From the NCBI GenBank assembly GCA_964619315.1, contig CAZUEH010000001.1:124001-188000 (forward strand): a stretch of DNA of 64,000 nt, in the 5' to 3' direction. The translations under genes were made by a program, and so were the position numbers. Every line of letters begins with the position of its first letter. The first letter of the stretch is position 1. Below, in pieces: positions 10,601 through 18,304 of the stretch. Under the pieces are notes generated by a model. It did not search any database and was not told where the DNA came from. It saw only the letters and a list, made by a program, of their open reading frames with translations. Source of the DNA: Fimisoma sp964619315. GTDB lineage: Bacteria; Bacillota; Clostridia; Peptostreptococcales; Anaerovoracaceae.

Positions 10601-11870
10601 ATTTCATGTCCTGTCCGCCTATGTCCAATATGAAGTCTACCCCTGGCAAAAATTCTTCTGCAGCCTTGTAATGAGCCATAGTTTCTATTATCCCATAGTC
10701 TGCCGAAAATCCAGCTTTAATAAGCCCTTCACCATAACCTGTAACAGTTGTGTTGGCAATATGCGCTCCTTCAGGTAAAAGTTCATAAACTTCCTCAAGC
10801 ATCTGCTTTGTTGTAGATAGAGGGTTCCCTTCGTTTCCATTATAAAAGCTATACAAAAGATTCTTGTCTTTATCTATTAAAGCAGCTTTTGTAGTCGTAG
10901 AGCCAGCATCTATTCCTAAGAATAACGGCCCTTTAGCATCTTTTATAGAGCCTCTTTGAATCTTTGCCTTTGCATGTCTATTTTTAAATTCTTTATATTC
11001 TTCTTCATTTTTAAATAAGGGCTCTGTTCTTTTTGCTCCCATAGTAGCATTTGGGTCTACATTGTTTATTTTGTCCAAGAGAACGTTGATGTTTACTGGC
11101 TCACAATTTTCGGCCATAAAACTTGCACCTAATGCGACAAAATACTTAGAGTTCTCAGGAAATATAACTTCCTCGTCTTTTAGCTCTAAGGTTTCAATGA
11201 AACGATTTCTAAGTTCTGACATATATGTAAGTGGGCCACCTAAAAAGGCCACATTGCCTTTTATCTTGTGTCCACAAGCAAGTCCGCTTATAGTTTGATT
11301 TACTACCGCCTGAAAAATGGATGCCGCCAAATTCTCTATAGGCGCCCCCTCATTTATCAATGGCTGAATGTCGGTTTTCGCAAAAACTCCACATCTTGCA
11401 GCTATTGGATATATAACATTGTAGTTTTTTGCGGCTTCGTTTAGCCCTTCTCCATCTGTGTTTAGAAGTATAGCCATTTGATCTATAAATGCACCTGTGC
11501 CACCTGCGCAGGTTCCGTTCATTCGTTGTTCAATGGTGCTTCCAAAATATGTGATTTTGGCATCTTCTCCGCCTAGTTCTATCGCTACATCAGTTTGAGG
11601 AATTAGTTTTTCTACAGCAAGAGAACATGTAACGACCTCTTGCTCAAATTGTGTATCAATTTTTTCTGCAAGAGCAAGGCCTCCGGAGCCAGTAATTACA
11701 CATTTAACTTCAATATCCCCAACTGTCTCGATTAATTCTTCCAAAAGTTCTTTTACTTTTCCAAAAACGCTTGACATATGTCTTTCATATCTCTGATATG
11801 TTATTTTCCCATTTTCGTCTGTTAATACTAGTTTTACAGTCGTTGATCCAACATCTATACCAAGTCTCAT
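7653..11870 (-). CDS. 2-hydroxyacyl-CoA dehydratase activase-related protein (double BadF/HgdC domain)
   Basis: 1405 residues with two ASKHA-type ATPase domains in tandem. Domain 1 (about 1-275) has LGIDVGSTTVKLVLTD, NGTCAGGTGAFIDQMA and AARCGVFAKTD, the two Cys-containing loops that in HgdC hold a bridging 4Fe-4S cluster. Domain 2 (about 315-580) repeats this with LGIDAGSTTTKAALID, ACSSGCGSFIE and GTRCTVF. A Cys cluster CKLCENNC follows (about 620), then a long C-terminal region with the dehydratase-subunit-like DUF2229 domain. HgdC-type activases use ATP to inject an electron into 2-hydroxyacyl-CoA dehydratases; the role of this large fused form is not established. The ATG at 11870 has AAGGAGGT seven bases upstream. 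No dehydratase genes are adjacent. Confidence 0.85.
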   Translation of the reverse strand: MRLGIDVGSTTVKLVLTDENGKITYQRYERHMSSVFGKVKELLEELIETVGDIEVKCVITGSGGLALAEKIDTQFEQEVVTCSLAVEKLIPQTDVAIELGGEDAKITYFGSTIEQRMNGTCAGGTGAFIDQMAILLNTDGEGLNEAAKNYNVIYPIAARCGVFAKTDIQPLINEGAPIENLAASIFQAVVNQTISGLACGHKIKGNVAFLGGPLTYMSELRNRFIETLELKDEEVIFPENSKYFVALGASFMAENCEPVNINVLLDKINNVDPNATMGAKRTEPLFKNEEEYKEFKNRHAKAKIQRGSIKDAKGPLFLGIDAGSTTTKAALIDKDKNLLYSFYNGNEGNPLSTTKQMLEEVYELLPEGAHIANTTVTGYGEGLIKAGFSADYGIIETMAHYKAAEEFLPGVDFILDIGGQDMKCMKIKDHAIYSIMLNEACSSGCGSFIETYAKSVEMSVEDFAKVGLDAKQPVDLGTRCTVFMNSMVKQAQKEGAEISDIAAGLSFSVIKNALYKVIKLRNADEAGEKIVVQGGTFLNESVLRAIEIVLGKEVVRPDISGIMGAYGCALNSLTNYDEGHISTVATVEQLRGFTAGTSNARCKLCENNCMLTVTKFEDGKKYITGNRCEKGEGKTQADGELPDLYEYKLKRLFDYEPLEDNLAKRGHVAIPRVLNLYENYPFWFTFFTNLGFKVVLSPNSSKELYEKGIDTISSDTACYPAKIVHGHIKTLVDMGEKWIFYPCINYEQKEDEGAQNHYNCPVVATYPEVIANNMNETFVAAGVEFSHPFIPYDDDERLTKRLKEILSAKGIPEKEIREAVIAARAEDTKFKQDVRDAGEAALKYIEEHGKKAVILSGRPYHLDKEINHGINKMITSYDLAVLSEDSICHLGDLARPVRVLDQWMYHSRLYKAADFAGTRSDVEFVQLNSFGCGVDAVTTDQVEEILENNKKLYTALKIDEGTNLGAARIRIRSLKAAIEERTRNGVTHKHNPKAYKRRAFTEEMKKEYTIIVPQMAPLHFKYMEVALKACGYNAVLMPKVEKSAVDEGLKYINNDACYPTLVTLGMMISTLKSGEYDLDKTALIMSQTGGGCRASNYVALLRKALKDLNMEQVPVISFNMVGLESNPGFKIDVTLGKRIIMSAVYGDLFQRVLYAIRPYEKVPGSAEAIMKKYEKEIFQNCVDGKLSTYKKLIKKIVKEYDELPLNDVKKPKVGVVGEILVKYHPDANNNIVDIIEKEGGEAVVLDFIDFFLYGMYSKKFNYEKLSGSYKEYKVNQIALFVAEWFRKPLRKALRKSKRFDEPFYIENTAKEASQIASIGNQCGEGWLLTGEMIELIKSGVTNIACLQPFACLPNHVTGKGMIKPIRELFPQANIVAIDYDPGASDTNQLNRIKLMMSAAHRGMDA

Positions 11871-12017
11871 TTTTGCACCTCCTTTTCGGTCATCCTTACA
11901 TTCTACCACCAATTTTGAGTTTTTATCTTAAAGAATTGTTAAAATTCGTTCATATTTTCATCACCAATTATTAAAAAAAGATGGCTATGAAAATGCAATC
12001 AGTATATAATTATATCC

Positions 12018-12563
12018 ATGAAAACGATTATTAGAAAAACAACCTGGAAAGCAATTTATAGACTTTTGGACAGAGTTTCGCCTGTTGATTACGATTGTGG
12101 GCTTTTGTGTGGCGCCACATGCTGCACTTATAGCGGCGATCTGTCTGATGAAGACATGGGGATATATCTATATCCCGGAGAGGAAAAACTACACGATGTA
12201 AACTCTGATTGGCTATCTTGGTCTGTAGAAAGAGCCGAAGATTATGAGTTTCCAAATTCTTGGTCTGGAAAAATTTATTTCGTGCGATGTAAAAACCCTC
12301 CACATTGTCCTCGTCATATGAGGCCATTCCAGTGTAGAACCTATCCACTAACACCACATCTTACTGAAGATGGAGTTTTGACTTTAATTAAAAATCAAGA
12401 AGAACTTCCTTACACATGCCCTTTAGTTGCCAACGACGTGGAATTAAGCTCTTCATTTATCCAAGCTACTTATACAGCTTGGTCTCATTTGATTCGCGAC
12501 CCTCTTATCTACGATCTTGTAGAAATGGACTCTAGAGTGCGAGATCAAATGATGGAATATTAG
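12018..12563 (+). CDS. Cysteine-rich YkgJ-like protein
   Basis: 181 residues, cytosolic. It contains CGLLCGATCC (about residues 27-36) and two later clusters, RCKNPPHCPRHMRPFQCRTYPL (about 95-115) and YTCPL, with spacing like the CxxxxCC proteins of the YkgJ family, thought to bind zinc or an Fe-S cluster. No enzymatic role can be assigned. A TATAAT at 12005-12010 lies only seven bases before the ATG and no ribosome site is visible, so the transcript may be leaderless. The gene is divergent from the activase gene and convergent with the MATE gene. Confidence 0.75.
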   Translation: MKTIIRKTTWKAIYRLLDRVSPVDYDCGLLCGATCCTYSGDLSDEDMGIYLYPGEEKLHDVNSDWLSWSVERAEDYEFPNSWSGKIYFVRCKNPPHCPRHMRPFQCRTYPLTPHLTEDGVLTLIKNQEELPYTCPLVANDVELSSSFIQATYTAWSHLIRDPLIYDLVEMDSRVRDQMMEY

Positions 12564-12590
12564 CAAATAAGTATATTTTCTTTATTTTAG

Positions 12591-13976
12591 TTATAATTTA
12601 GAAATTTCTTTTTTATATAAGTGTCTAAACACTATTGCGCTGTATGCTAATCCTAAGATTTCTGCTAATGGGAACGCAAGCCACGACAAGGTGACTCCAC
12701 CAATTCTTATAAGGACATATGCCAATGGCAATATACCAAACAGCTGTCTTATAAGGGATGCATACAAGCTAAGCATTCCATGTCCTGTTCCTTGAAAAAG
12801 AGTAGACGTGATTATTCCGAATGCTGCTGGTATAAAGCAGATACTTATTAGTCTCAAAGCAGGTACACCTATCCTAAGCATCTCTTCGGATGCGTTGAAT
12901 ATGAGAATTAACTGGCTCGGAATCAACTGGAATATAAGTGTTCCCAACGCCATTACAACAATCGCTACCTTAAAAGCTTCTTTATATGTTTTCATCAATC
13001 TTTCTCTATCTCTTGCGCCATAGTTGTAACCCATAATAGGCATAGCGCCTTGGTTTAACCCAAAGACAGGCATAAATACGAAAGACTGTACTCTAAAATA
13101 TATTCCAAGAACCGCAACCGCTGTAGTAGAATATACTACCAAAATCATGTTATAAAATATAATCATAACAGAAGCGATAGATTGCATTACAATTGAAGGA
13201 AACCCTACTTTATATATATCTGCTACGACCTTCCATTCCATTTTAAAGCCTTTTACTTGAATGTTTACAAGATGTTCGCCTTTTAGCACCACAATAATGC
13301 CGACAAGCATACCGAAGAACTGTCCAATAATTGTTGCTATCGCAGCACCAGCTACACCAAGCTGCGGCATACCAAATAACCCAAATATAAGAATTGGGTC
13401 AAGAATTATGTTTACAATAGCTCCTGTAAGGCTACAAAACATTGGGGCTATCATGTTTCCTGTTGACTGGAGAACTTTTTCAAGAACTACTTGTACATTT
13501 AGGAACAGAGATCCAATACATATTATAGAAAGGTATTGGCATGCAGATTCATATATAAATGAGCCTTTTTCTGCGTATCCCGAAACAAACGCCTTTGTCA
13601 GGAAAACTCCTACAATAAAGAACAATGCATAGTTGAATAAAGCAATTCTAATGCTTGTACTTGCAGCTTTGTCCGCTTCCACTTGATTTTTGGCTCCAAG
13701 TCTACGTGCTATAAGGGAGTTGATACCAATGCCGCTGCCTACAGAAAGAGCGATTATCATCATTTGTATTGGGTTTACCAAAGAAACAGCAGTTAACGCT
13801 TCTTCCCCTATTCTGGAGACGAAAATACTGTCTACAATATTGTAGAGTGCATTTATTGTCATAGATAAGATTGCAGGCCAAGACATATTCAAAAGCAATT
13901 TTCGAATAGGCATTGTTCCCATCTTATTCTCGTTAGTTATTTCAGCACCTTGCTTATTTTCTAGTGTGTTTTTCAT
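12591..13976 (-). CDS. MATE-family multidrug/cation efflux protein
   Basis: 461 residues with twelve expected helices. The family start MPIRKLLLNMSWPAILSMTINALYNIVDSIFVSRIGEEALTAVSL is clear, and the second half repeats it (GFPSIVMQSIASVMIIFYNMIL, LNQGAMPIMGYNYGARD). MATE pumps expel cationic compounds using sodium or proton gradients. The substrate is unknown. The ATG at 13976 is poorly placed, 17 bases from the only strong ribosome site (GGAGGT, 13993-13998). That site lies ideally before an in-frame AUU at 13988, four codons upstream, so the real start may be AUU. It is divergent from prfC. Confidence 0.9.
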   Translation of the reverse strand: MKNTLENKQGAEITNENKMGTMPIRKLLLNMSWPAILSMTINALYNIVDSIFVSRIGEEALTAVSLVNPIQMMIIALSVGSGIGINSLIARRLGAKNQVEADKAASTSIRIALFNYALFFIVGVFLTKAFVSGYAEKGSFIYESACQYLSIICIGSLFLNVQVVLEKVLQSTGNMIAPMFCSLTGAIVNIILDPILIFGLFGMPQLGVAGAAIATIIGQFFGMLVGIIVVLKGEHLVNIQVKGFKMEWKVVADIYKVGFPSIVMQSIASVMIIFYNMILVVYSTTAVAVLGIYFRVQSFVFMPVFGLNQGAMPIMGYNYGARDRERLMKTYKEAFKVAIVVMALGTLIFQLIPSQLILIFNASEEMLRIGVPALRLISICFIPAAFGIITSTLFQGTGHGMLSLYASLIRQLFGILPLAYVLIRIGGVTLSWLAFPLAEILGLAYSAIVFRHLYKKEISKL

Positions 13977-14091
13977 AATACTTTTAATTCTTACCTCCGA
14001 TTACCAAAACCTCATTATACAACAAATTGTTTACAAATTCAACATTTGTGATATTATATTCTATGTGACTTTTTTAGAAAGAGAGATAAAT

Positions 14092-15669
14092 ATGACCACG
14101 AGACAGGAAGAAATACAAAAAAGAAGAATTTTCGGCATAATTTCTCACCCAGATGCTGGTAAAACAACATTAACAGAGAAACTTCTCCTTAACGGTGGAG
14201 CAATTCGTCAGGCTGGAACTGTAAAGGCTCGTCGAAACGACAAATTTGCTACATCCGACTGGATGGAAATAGAAAAACAAAGAGGGATTTCCGTTACTTC
14301 ATCGGTAATGCAGTTTGAATATGCAGACAAGATGATTTCTATAATGGACACCCCAGGACATAATGATTTTGGTGAGGATACCTACAGAATATTAACCTCT
14401 GTAGACAGTGCTGTAATGGTAATAGACGGGGCTAAAGGTATAGAAACTCAAACACGCAAACTGTTCAAAGTTTGTGCAATGAGAGAAATTCCGGTCTTTA
14501 CATTTATAAACAAACTTGACAGAGAAACTAAAGATCCTTTTGATTTAGTTCAGGAGTTGGAAGACGTTCTCGGGCTACCTTCCGTTCCAGTAACTTGGCC
14601 TATAGGCTGCGGTTTAAACTTTCAAGGAATATACGATATATTAAAAAACGAGGTTATCCTATATAAGGCTAACAAGACAATAAAGTTAGGTCCTGATGGA
14701 GTGTTTGGCCCAGAATTAGAAAGTGAACTTTCAGGATTCAACTTATCAGCTCTTAGAGATGAGATTGAACTAATACAGGGCGCTGGCAACGAATTTGATA
14801 TGGATGCCATTTCTTGTGGCAAACTATCTCCTGTTTTCTTTGGTTCAGCACTGGCAGATTTTGGTACAATTCCGTTTCTTGAGCACTTTTTAGATATGTC
14901 CCCTGCCCCTGGCCCAAGAAAAACAACAGACGGTCAGGCAAATCCTGATGATGACTTCTTTAGTGGATTTATATTTAAAATTCAAGCTAATATGAATCCT
15001 GCCCACCGAGATAGATTGGCATTTTTTAGAATTTGTTCAGGAACTTTTAAACGTGGAATGTCAGTTAAGCTTTCTCGTACAGGAAAAGAAATGAAACTTG
15101 CTCAATCTACAATGCTTATGGCAAATCATCGAGAGAATGTTGAGGAAGCCATTGCTGGAGATATTATTGGTATCTATGATACAGGAACTTACCAAATTGG
15201 GGATACCCTTTCTACAAGAAAAGAGCTTCTGTTCTTCGAGCCTCTCCCTACTTTCCCTCCTGAATTGTTTGCACTGGTAACGCCAAAAGATACGCTTAAA
15301 GCAAAGCAATTCCAAAAGGGTGTAGCGCAACTTGCTCAAGAGGGAGCGATTCAAGTTTATCGAAACCAATACAATGAAGTTATAATCGGCGCTGTAGGAC
15401 AACTACAATTTGAAGTTTTTCAATATCGTCTTGAAAACGAATACAATTCTAAAATTCGTATGGACAGTTTAGAGTTTTCTCTAGCAAGATGGGTTAAAAC
15501 AGATAATATTGAGGAAGTAAAGGAACTAATTGATTCAAGAATTATGCTTGCTTTCGATCATTTCCAAAGACCATTATTGCTGTTTGCAAACCAATTTACA
15601 TTTAACTATTTTACACAAAAAAATCCAGATATAGAACTTTTAGAAGCTATGGATGTAAAACAATTTTAA
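14092..15669 (+). CDS. prfC: Peptide chain release factor 3
   Basis: A 525-residue translational GTPase that recycles RF1 and RF2 from ribosomes after peptide release. G1 is SHPDAGKTTLTEKLLL, G2 RGISVTSSV, G3 DTPGHNDFGED and G4 INKLDRE, followed by the RF3 middle domain and the C-terminal EF-G-like part (LVTPKDTLKAKQFQKGVAQLAQEGA). Start MTTRQEEIQKRR at 14092 has AGAAAGAGAG upstream. A longer in-frame opening exists from 13966, but it overlaps the MATE start and is not conserved-looking. A strong hairpin terminator follows the stop. Confidence 0.96.
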   Translation: MTTRQEEIQKRRIFGIISHPDAGKTTLTEKLLLNGGAIRQAGTVKARRNDKFATSDWMEIEKQRGISVTSSVMQFEYADKMISIMDTPGHNDFGEDTYRILTSVDSAVMVIDGAKGIETQTRKLFKVCAMREIPVFTFINKLDRETKDPFDLVQELEDVLGLPSVPVTWPIGCGLNFQGIYDILKNEVILYKANKTIKLGPDGVFGPELESELSGFNLSALRDEIELIQGAGNEFDMDAISCGKLSPVFFGSALADFGTIPFLEHFLDMSPAPGPRKTTDGQANPDDDFFSGFIFKIQANMNPAHRDRLAFFRICSGTFKRGMSVKLSRTGKEMKLAQSTMLMANHRENVEEAIAGDIIGIYDTGTYQIGDTLSTRKELLFFEPLPTFPPELFALVTPKDTLKAKQFQKGVAQLAQEGAIQVYRNQYNEVIIGAVGQLQFEVFQYRLENEYNSKIRMDSLEFSLARWVKTDNIEEVKELIDSRIMLAFDHFQRPLLLFANQFTFNYFTQKNPDIELLEAMDVKQF

Positions 15670-15680
15670 CAAAAAGAAAA

Positions 15681-15710
15681 CCGAGTGCAATTAAAATGCA
15701 CTCGGTTTTT
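15681..15710. terminator. Bidirectional terminator between prfC and the lipoprotein gene
   Basis: CCGAGTGCA-(7 nt)-TGCACTCGG, a 9 bp stem flanked by AAAAGAAAA on the left and TTTTTT on the right, so it can serve both converging genes. Confidence 0.9.
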
Positions 15711-15724
15711 TATATAATTTATTA

Positions 15725-16311
15725 TTAAGATACTTTTCCTGTTTTGATTAAAATCTTCATTAATTGCAATTATTTCAATCTGATTACTTTTTCCGCTTTC
15801 TTTTAGGAAGTCTCTTCCTCCCATATCAGTAAGCTGTGCTTCAGTAACATTGCCATTATCAACCAGCATGTCTAACATTTCGTCAGTAAGTTCTACTTTT
15901 GATTCGTAGTACATAACTGGATCTCCATTGAATTCTCTCAACTCACTCTTCTCTATTGTAAGTCCAGCGATGCCATTGGATTCCATCTCAGCCATAAAAC
16001 TATCTAAGTCATCTTGAGTAATAGGGCCGCCATATTCCTGAGATATAACAACATTGATGTTTGCACAGTTGCCATCAGGATTTCCAGACTCAAACACTGC
16101 CTTATCATATATGGAAAATAGTCCCAACTGATCATCAAAAGTCCATTTTTCCGGATCATACTTAGCGTTATAATTATATGCTGTTACTTCCGCCATGTTA
16201 GCAGCTTCTGTAGGGTCCTCCAAGACTTGGATAGTCTGAGGATTTGCTTCCGCAGCCTGTTGCAAATAGCATCAAAGCGCAAAGCATGAGCAATAATATT
16301 TTCTTTTTCAT
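15725..16311 (-). pseudogene. Putative lipoprotein gene broken by two frameshifts
   Basis: A good ribosome site (GGGAGGAAA) precedes ATG at 16311 and a textbook lipoprotein signal, MKKKILLLMLCALMLFATGC, but this frame stops at 16198. The bulk of the protein (about 185 residues, acidic, with VEDP-like start, ending near EIIAIN) is in another frame whose first possible codon is TTG at 16265. Near the 3' end that frame runs through the terminator, whereas a third frame gives KILIKTGKVS and a TAA at 15725, just before the terminator. Reading all three pieces yields a normal lipoprotein of about 195 residues. Both shifts have the same sense (one extra base, or two lost). This is either a decaying gene or sequence error. 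The mature domain is not recognised. Confidence 0.6.
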
Positions 16312-16357
16312 GTTTTTTCCTCCCTAATTATATTTCCTTATACTTATATTTAAAAGT

Positions 16358-16706
16358 TTGGGCAGAGCTATAAGCCGGGTTCTGTATTAGACAATCATCT
16401 ATCTCGACTTGCCATTTCTGACAAGCTCTAGCGACCTACCTACCGGGAGGCAGCGGGCAACTGCCTATAGTCCCTATTTGGTCTTGCTCCAGATGGGGTT
16501 TACACGGCCGATATGTCTCCATATCGCCGGTGAGCTCTTACCTCACCATTTCAACCTTACCACGGCATTACCCGTTTCGGCGGAATGTTTCTGTTGCACT
16601 TTCCCTATAGTTACCTACGCCGGACGTTATCCGGCATCCTGCCCTATGGAGCCCGGACTTTCCTCATCTGGGTCATGCCCAGACGCGACTGTCTGCTCTA
16701 CCCAAA
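16358..16706 (-). ncRNA. rnpB: RNase P RNA (class A)
   Basis: The catalytic RNA of RNase P, which matures tRNA 5' ends. The minus strand has the invariant GAGGAAAGUCCGGGCU block near the 5' end (plus 16650-16665) and ACAGAACCCGGCUUAU near the 3' end (plus 16370-16385). Outer helix P1 pairs GGGUAGAGC (16695-16703) with GCUCUGCCC (16360-16368). The length of about 345 bases and the arrangement fit the ancestral type A fold rather than Bacillus type B, as in many Clostridia. The 5' end sits only a few bases after the stop of a 33-codon gene. Confidence 0.95.
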
Positions 16707-16709
16707 CCG

Positions 16710-16811
16710 TTAAAACATGTAACCGATAAACGATATTGAATATGTAATTACTACTGCTGCTATCAATACAACAACAAGTACTTTAGCTACTGTTTGATTC
16801 TTATTTTTCAT
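16710..16811 (-). CDS. 33-residue single-pass membrane protein
   Basis: A small gene preceded by AAAGGGGAC seven bases before ATG. The product starts with five polar or basic residues (MKNKNQ), then a strongly hydrophobic stretch (about residues 8-31, VAKVLVVVLIAAVVITYSIS) and ends GYMF. It lies 12 bases after nif3 and its stop is 4 bases before the rnpB 5' end, so the rnpB promoter must lie inside it. I do not recognise the family. The clean ribosome site and N-in-type membrane topology favour a real gene. It could be a conserved small membrane protein of unknown role. Confidence 0.65.
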   Translation of the reverse strand: MKNKNQTVAKVLVVVLIAAVVITYSISFIGYMF

Positions 16812-16823
16812 ATCAAGTCCCCT

Positions 16824-17600
16824 TTAAATTATAACAAATGGATTCAAATTAATGTCCGATTCCACGATTTCTATATTTGTATTATACCTAAGGTATTCTG
16901 CCATATTTTTTGCGAAGATTTTTTCACTGCCATAATGGCCAATGTCTAAAAGGTTTAAACCCTTTTCGTTAGCCAACTGAGCCTGATGATACTTTACATC
17001 ACCAGTTACAAATAAGTCACACCCATCTTCAATAGCATTTTCAATGTAATCTGCCCCCGCTCCTGTGCAGATGCCTACCTTTTGTACCCGGTCATTCAAA
17101 TCACCACAAAATGCCATGAGTTTTTTATCTATTTTTAGCCAATCAGAAACCTGCTGTATGTACTCACCAACACTGTATTCGCCATCGATAAGTCCTGTTC
17201 TGCAAAATCCTGATGTGTCAGTTTCCATAATTTTAATTTCGTGCAAATGCAATAGGTTTGCTAAGTAGTCATTGTTTCCACCATCACATTTGTCAAAAGG
17301 TGTATGACTTGCATAAACGCATATGTTGTGCTTTATCAGCTTTACGAGGTGGTTACCCGTAACGTCATTATCGCAAACTTGCTTGATTGATTCAAAAATC
17401 ATTGGGTGATGAGTCACTATTATGGCTATTCCCTTGTTAATTGCTTCATCAATAACCTTATCTGTTATTTCCATCGCAACCAATACTTTGTTTATATCAG
17501 CGTTGCCTATCTTGAGTTGGAATCCCGAATTATCCCATGGCTCTTGCTCTTCTAATGGGCTGAACTTTTCAATTATTTCTACTAGTTTCTCAACTTTCAT
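16824..17600 (-). CDS. Nif3-like dinuclear metal centre protein (YqfO/DUF34)
   Basis: 258 residues. Metal-binding motifs of the NIF3 family are present: VTHHPMIFE (about 61-69), ASHTPFDKCDGGNND (about 97-111) and, near the end, DIGHYGSEKIF. Family members form toroidal hexamers binding two metal ions; they have been linked to GTP cyclohydrolase I-like chemistry, but a firm role is lacking. The gene overlaps trmK by 4 bases (ATGA), the common Firmicutes pair yqfN-yqfO. Confidence 0.93.
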   Translation of the reverse strand: MKVEKLVEIIEKFSPLEEQEPWDNSGFQLKIGNADINKVLVAMEITDKVIDEAINKGIAIIVTHHPMIFESIKQVCDNDVTGNHLVKLIKHNICVYASHTPFDKCDGGNNDYLANLLHLHEIKIMETDTSGFCRTGLIDGEYSVGEYIQQVSDWLKIDKKLMAFCGDLNDRVQKVGICTGAGADYIENAIEDGCDLFVTGDVKYHQAQLANEKGLNLLDIGHYGSEKIFAKNMAEYLRYNTNIEIVESDINLNPFVII

Positions 17601-18301
17601 AATATGTTAATCAACCTTTCAATATAATCTATCCTATACTTCTGGCTCCTCAATTCTTTTGGCGAAACATTGTTACCTTTCTCCATGTTTTGAAGTATCA
17701 AGCCCTCTGCTTCCAGTTTATTTGACAGGTATTCCTTTGTCAAGGGGCCTGCAAAGTTAGTAAGAGTCAACGGAAATTGATACTCTATACGCTCTGATCC
17801 CATAGACCTTGTTACTGCAATTTCCTTTGGTATAACCGTAAGAACCTCACATATGTATTTACCTTCTCTAACAAGCTGTTCATTGCTCACAGAAAATCCG
17901 TTGTTCAAAAGCCAGTGCCTTAAAAACCCTATATTGTTTCGCGGTTGCAAGACAATCTTCTTAAAACCTTTTGCCTTTTTTATATCGCTGCCGAGTATTT
18001 CGGTCATCAAAATTCCACCCATACCAGCAATAACAATATTGTCTACTTCTTTGTCTGTTAGAACTTCTATACCATTACCTAATCTCAGATCAAAAGTTTC
18101 ATAAGGATAAAGCTCTTTGCAATTATCCTCTGCCTTTTTCAAAGAGCCACTGCTTATATCAGACATTATTACTTTTGGAGATATTTTGTTTTCCCATAAG
18201 AAAATAGGTAAAAAACCGTGATCTGTTCCAATGTCTGCCACGGTTTCTCCTGCCTCAATTTCGTTTGCTATTATTTTAAGTCTTTCACTAAGCTTTATCA
18301 T
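17597..18301 (-). CDS. trmK: tRNA (adenine22-N1)-methyltransferase
   Basis: 234 residues, an SAM-dependent Rossmann-fold methyltransferase. The SAM site is VADIGTDHGFLPIFL (about residues 20-34), then VIMSDISSGSLKKAEDNC and NIVIAGMGGILMTEIL, characteristic of TrmK (YqfN), which methylates N1 of A22 in bacterial tRNAs. It is directly downstream of rpoD and overlaps nif3 by 4 bases, indicating translational coupling in the dnaG-rpoD-trmK-nif3 operon. Confidence 0.93.
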   Translation of the reverse strand: MIKLSERLKIIANEIEAGETVADIGTDHGFLPIFLWENKISPKVIMSDISSGSLKKAEDNCKELYPYETFDLRLGNGIEVLTDKEVDNIVIAGMGGILMTEILGSDIKKAKGFKKIVLQPRNNIGFLRHWLLNNGFSVSNEQLVREGKYICEVLTVIPKEIAVTRSMGSERIEYQFPLTLTNFAGPLTKEYLSNKLEAEGLILQNMEKGNNVSPKELRSQKYRIDYIERLINIL

Positions 18302-18304
18302 ATT

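Noticed and set aside
15666..15724. The C-terminal extension of the lipoprotein frame through the hairpin
   Set aside because: It would translate the terminator; the neighbouring frame ends naturally at 15725.
16409..16729. A 106-codon plus-strand open frame
   Set aside because: It is the antisense of rnpB; the RNA conservation explains it.
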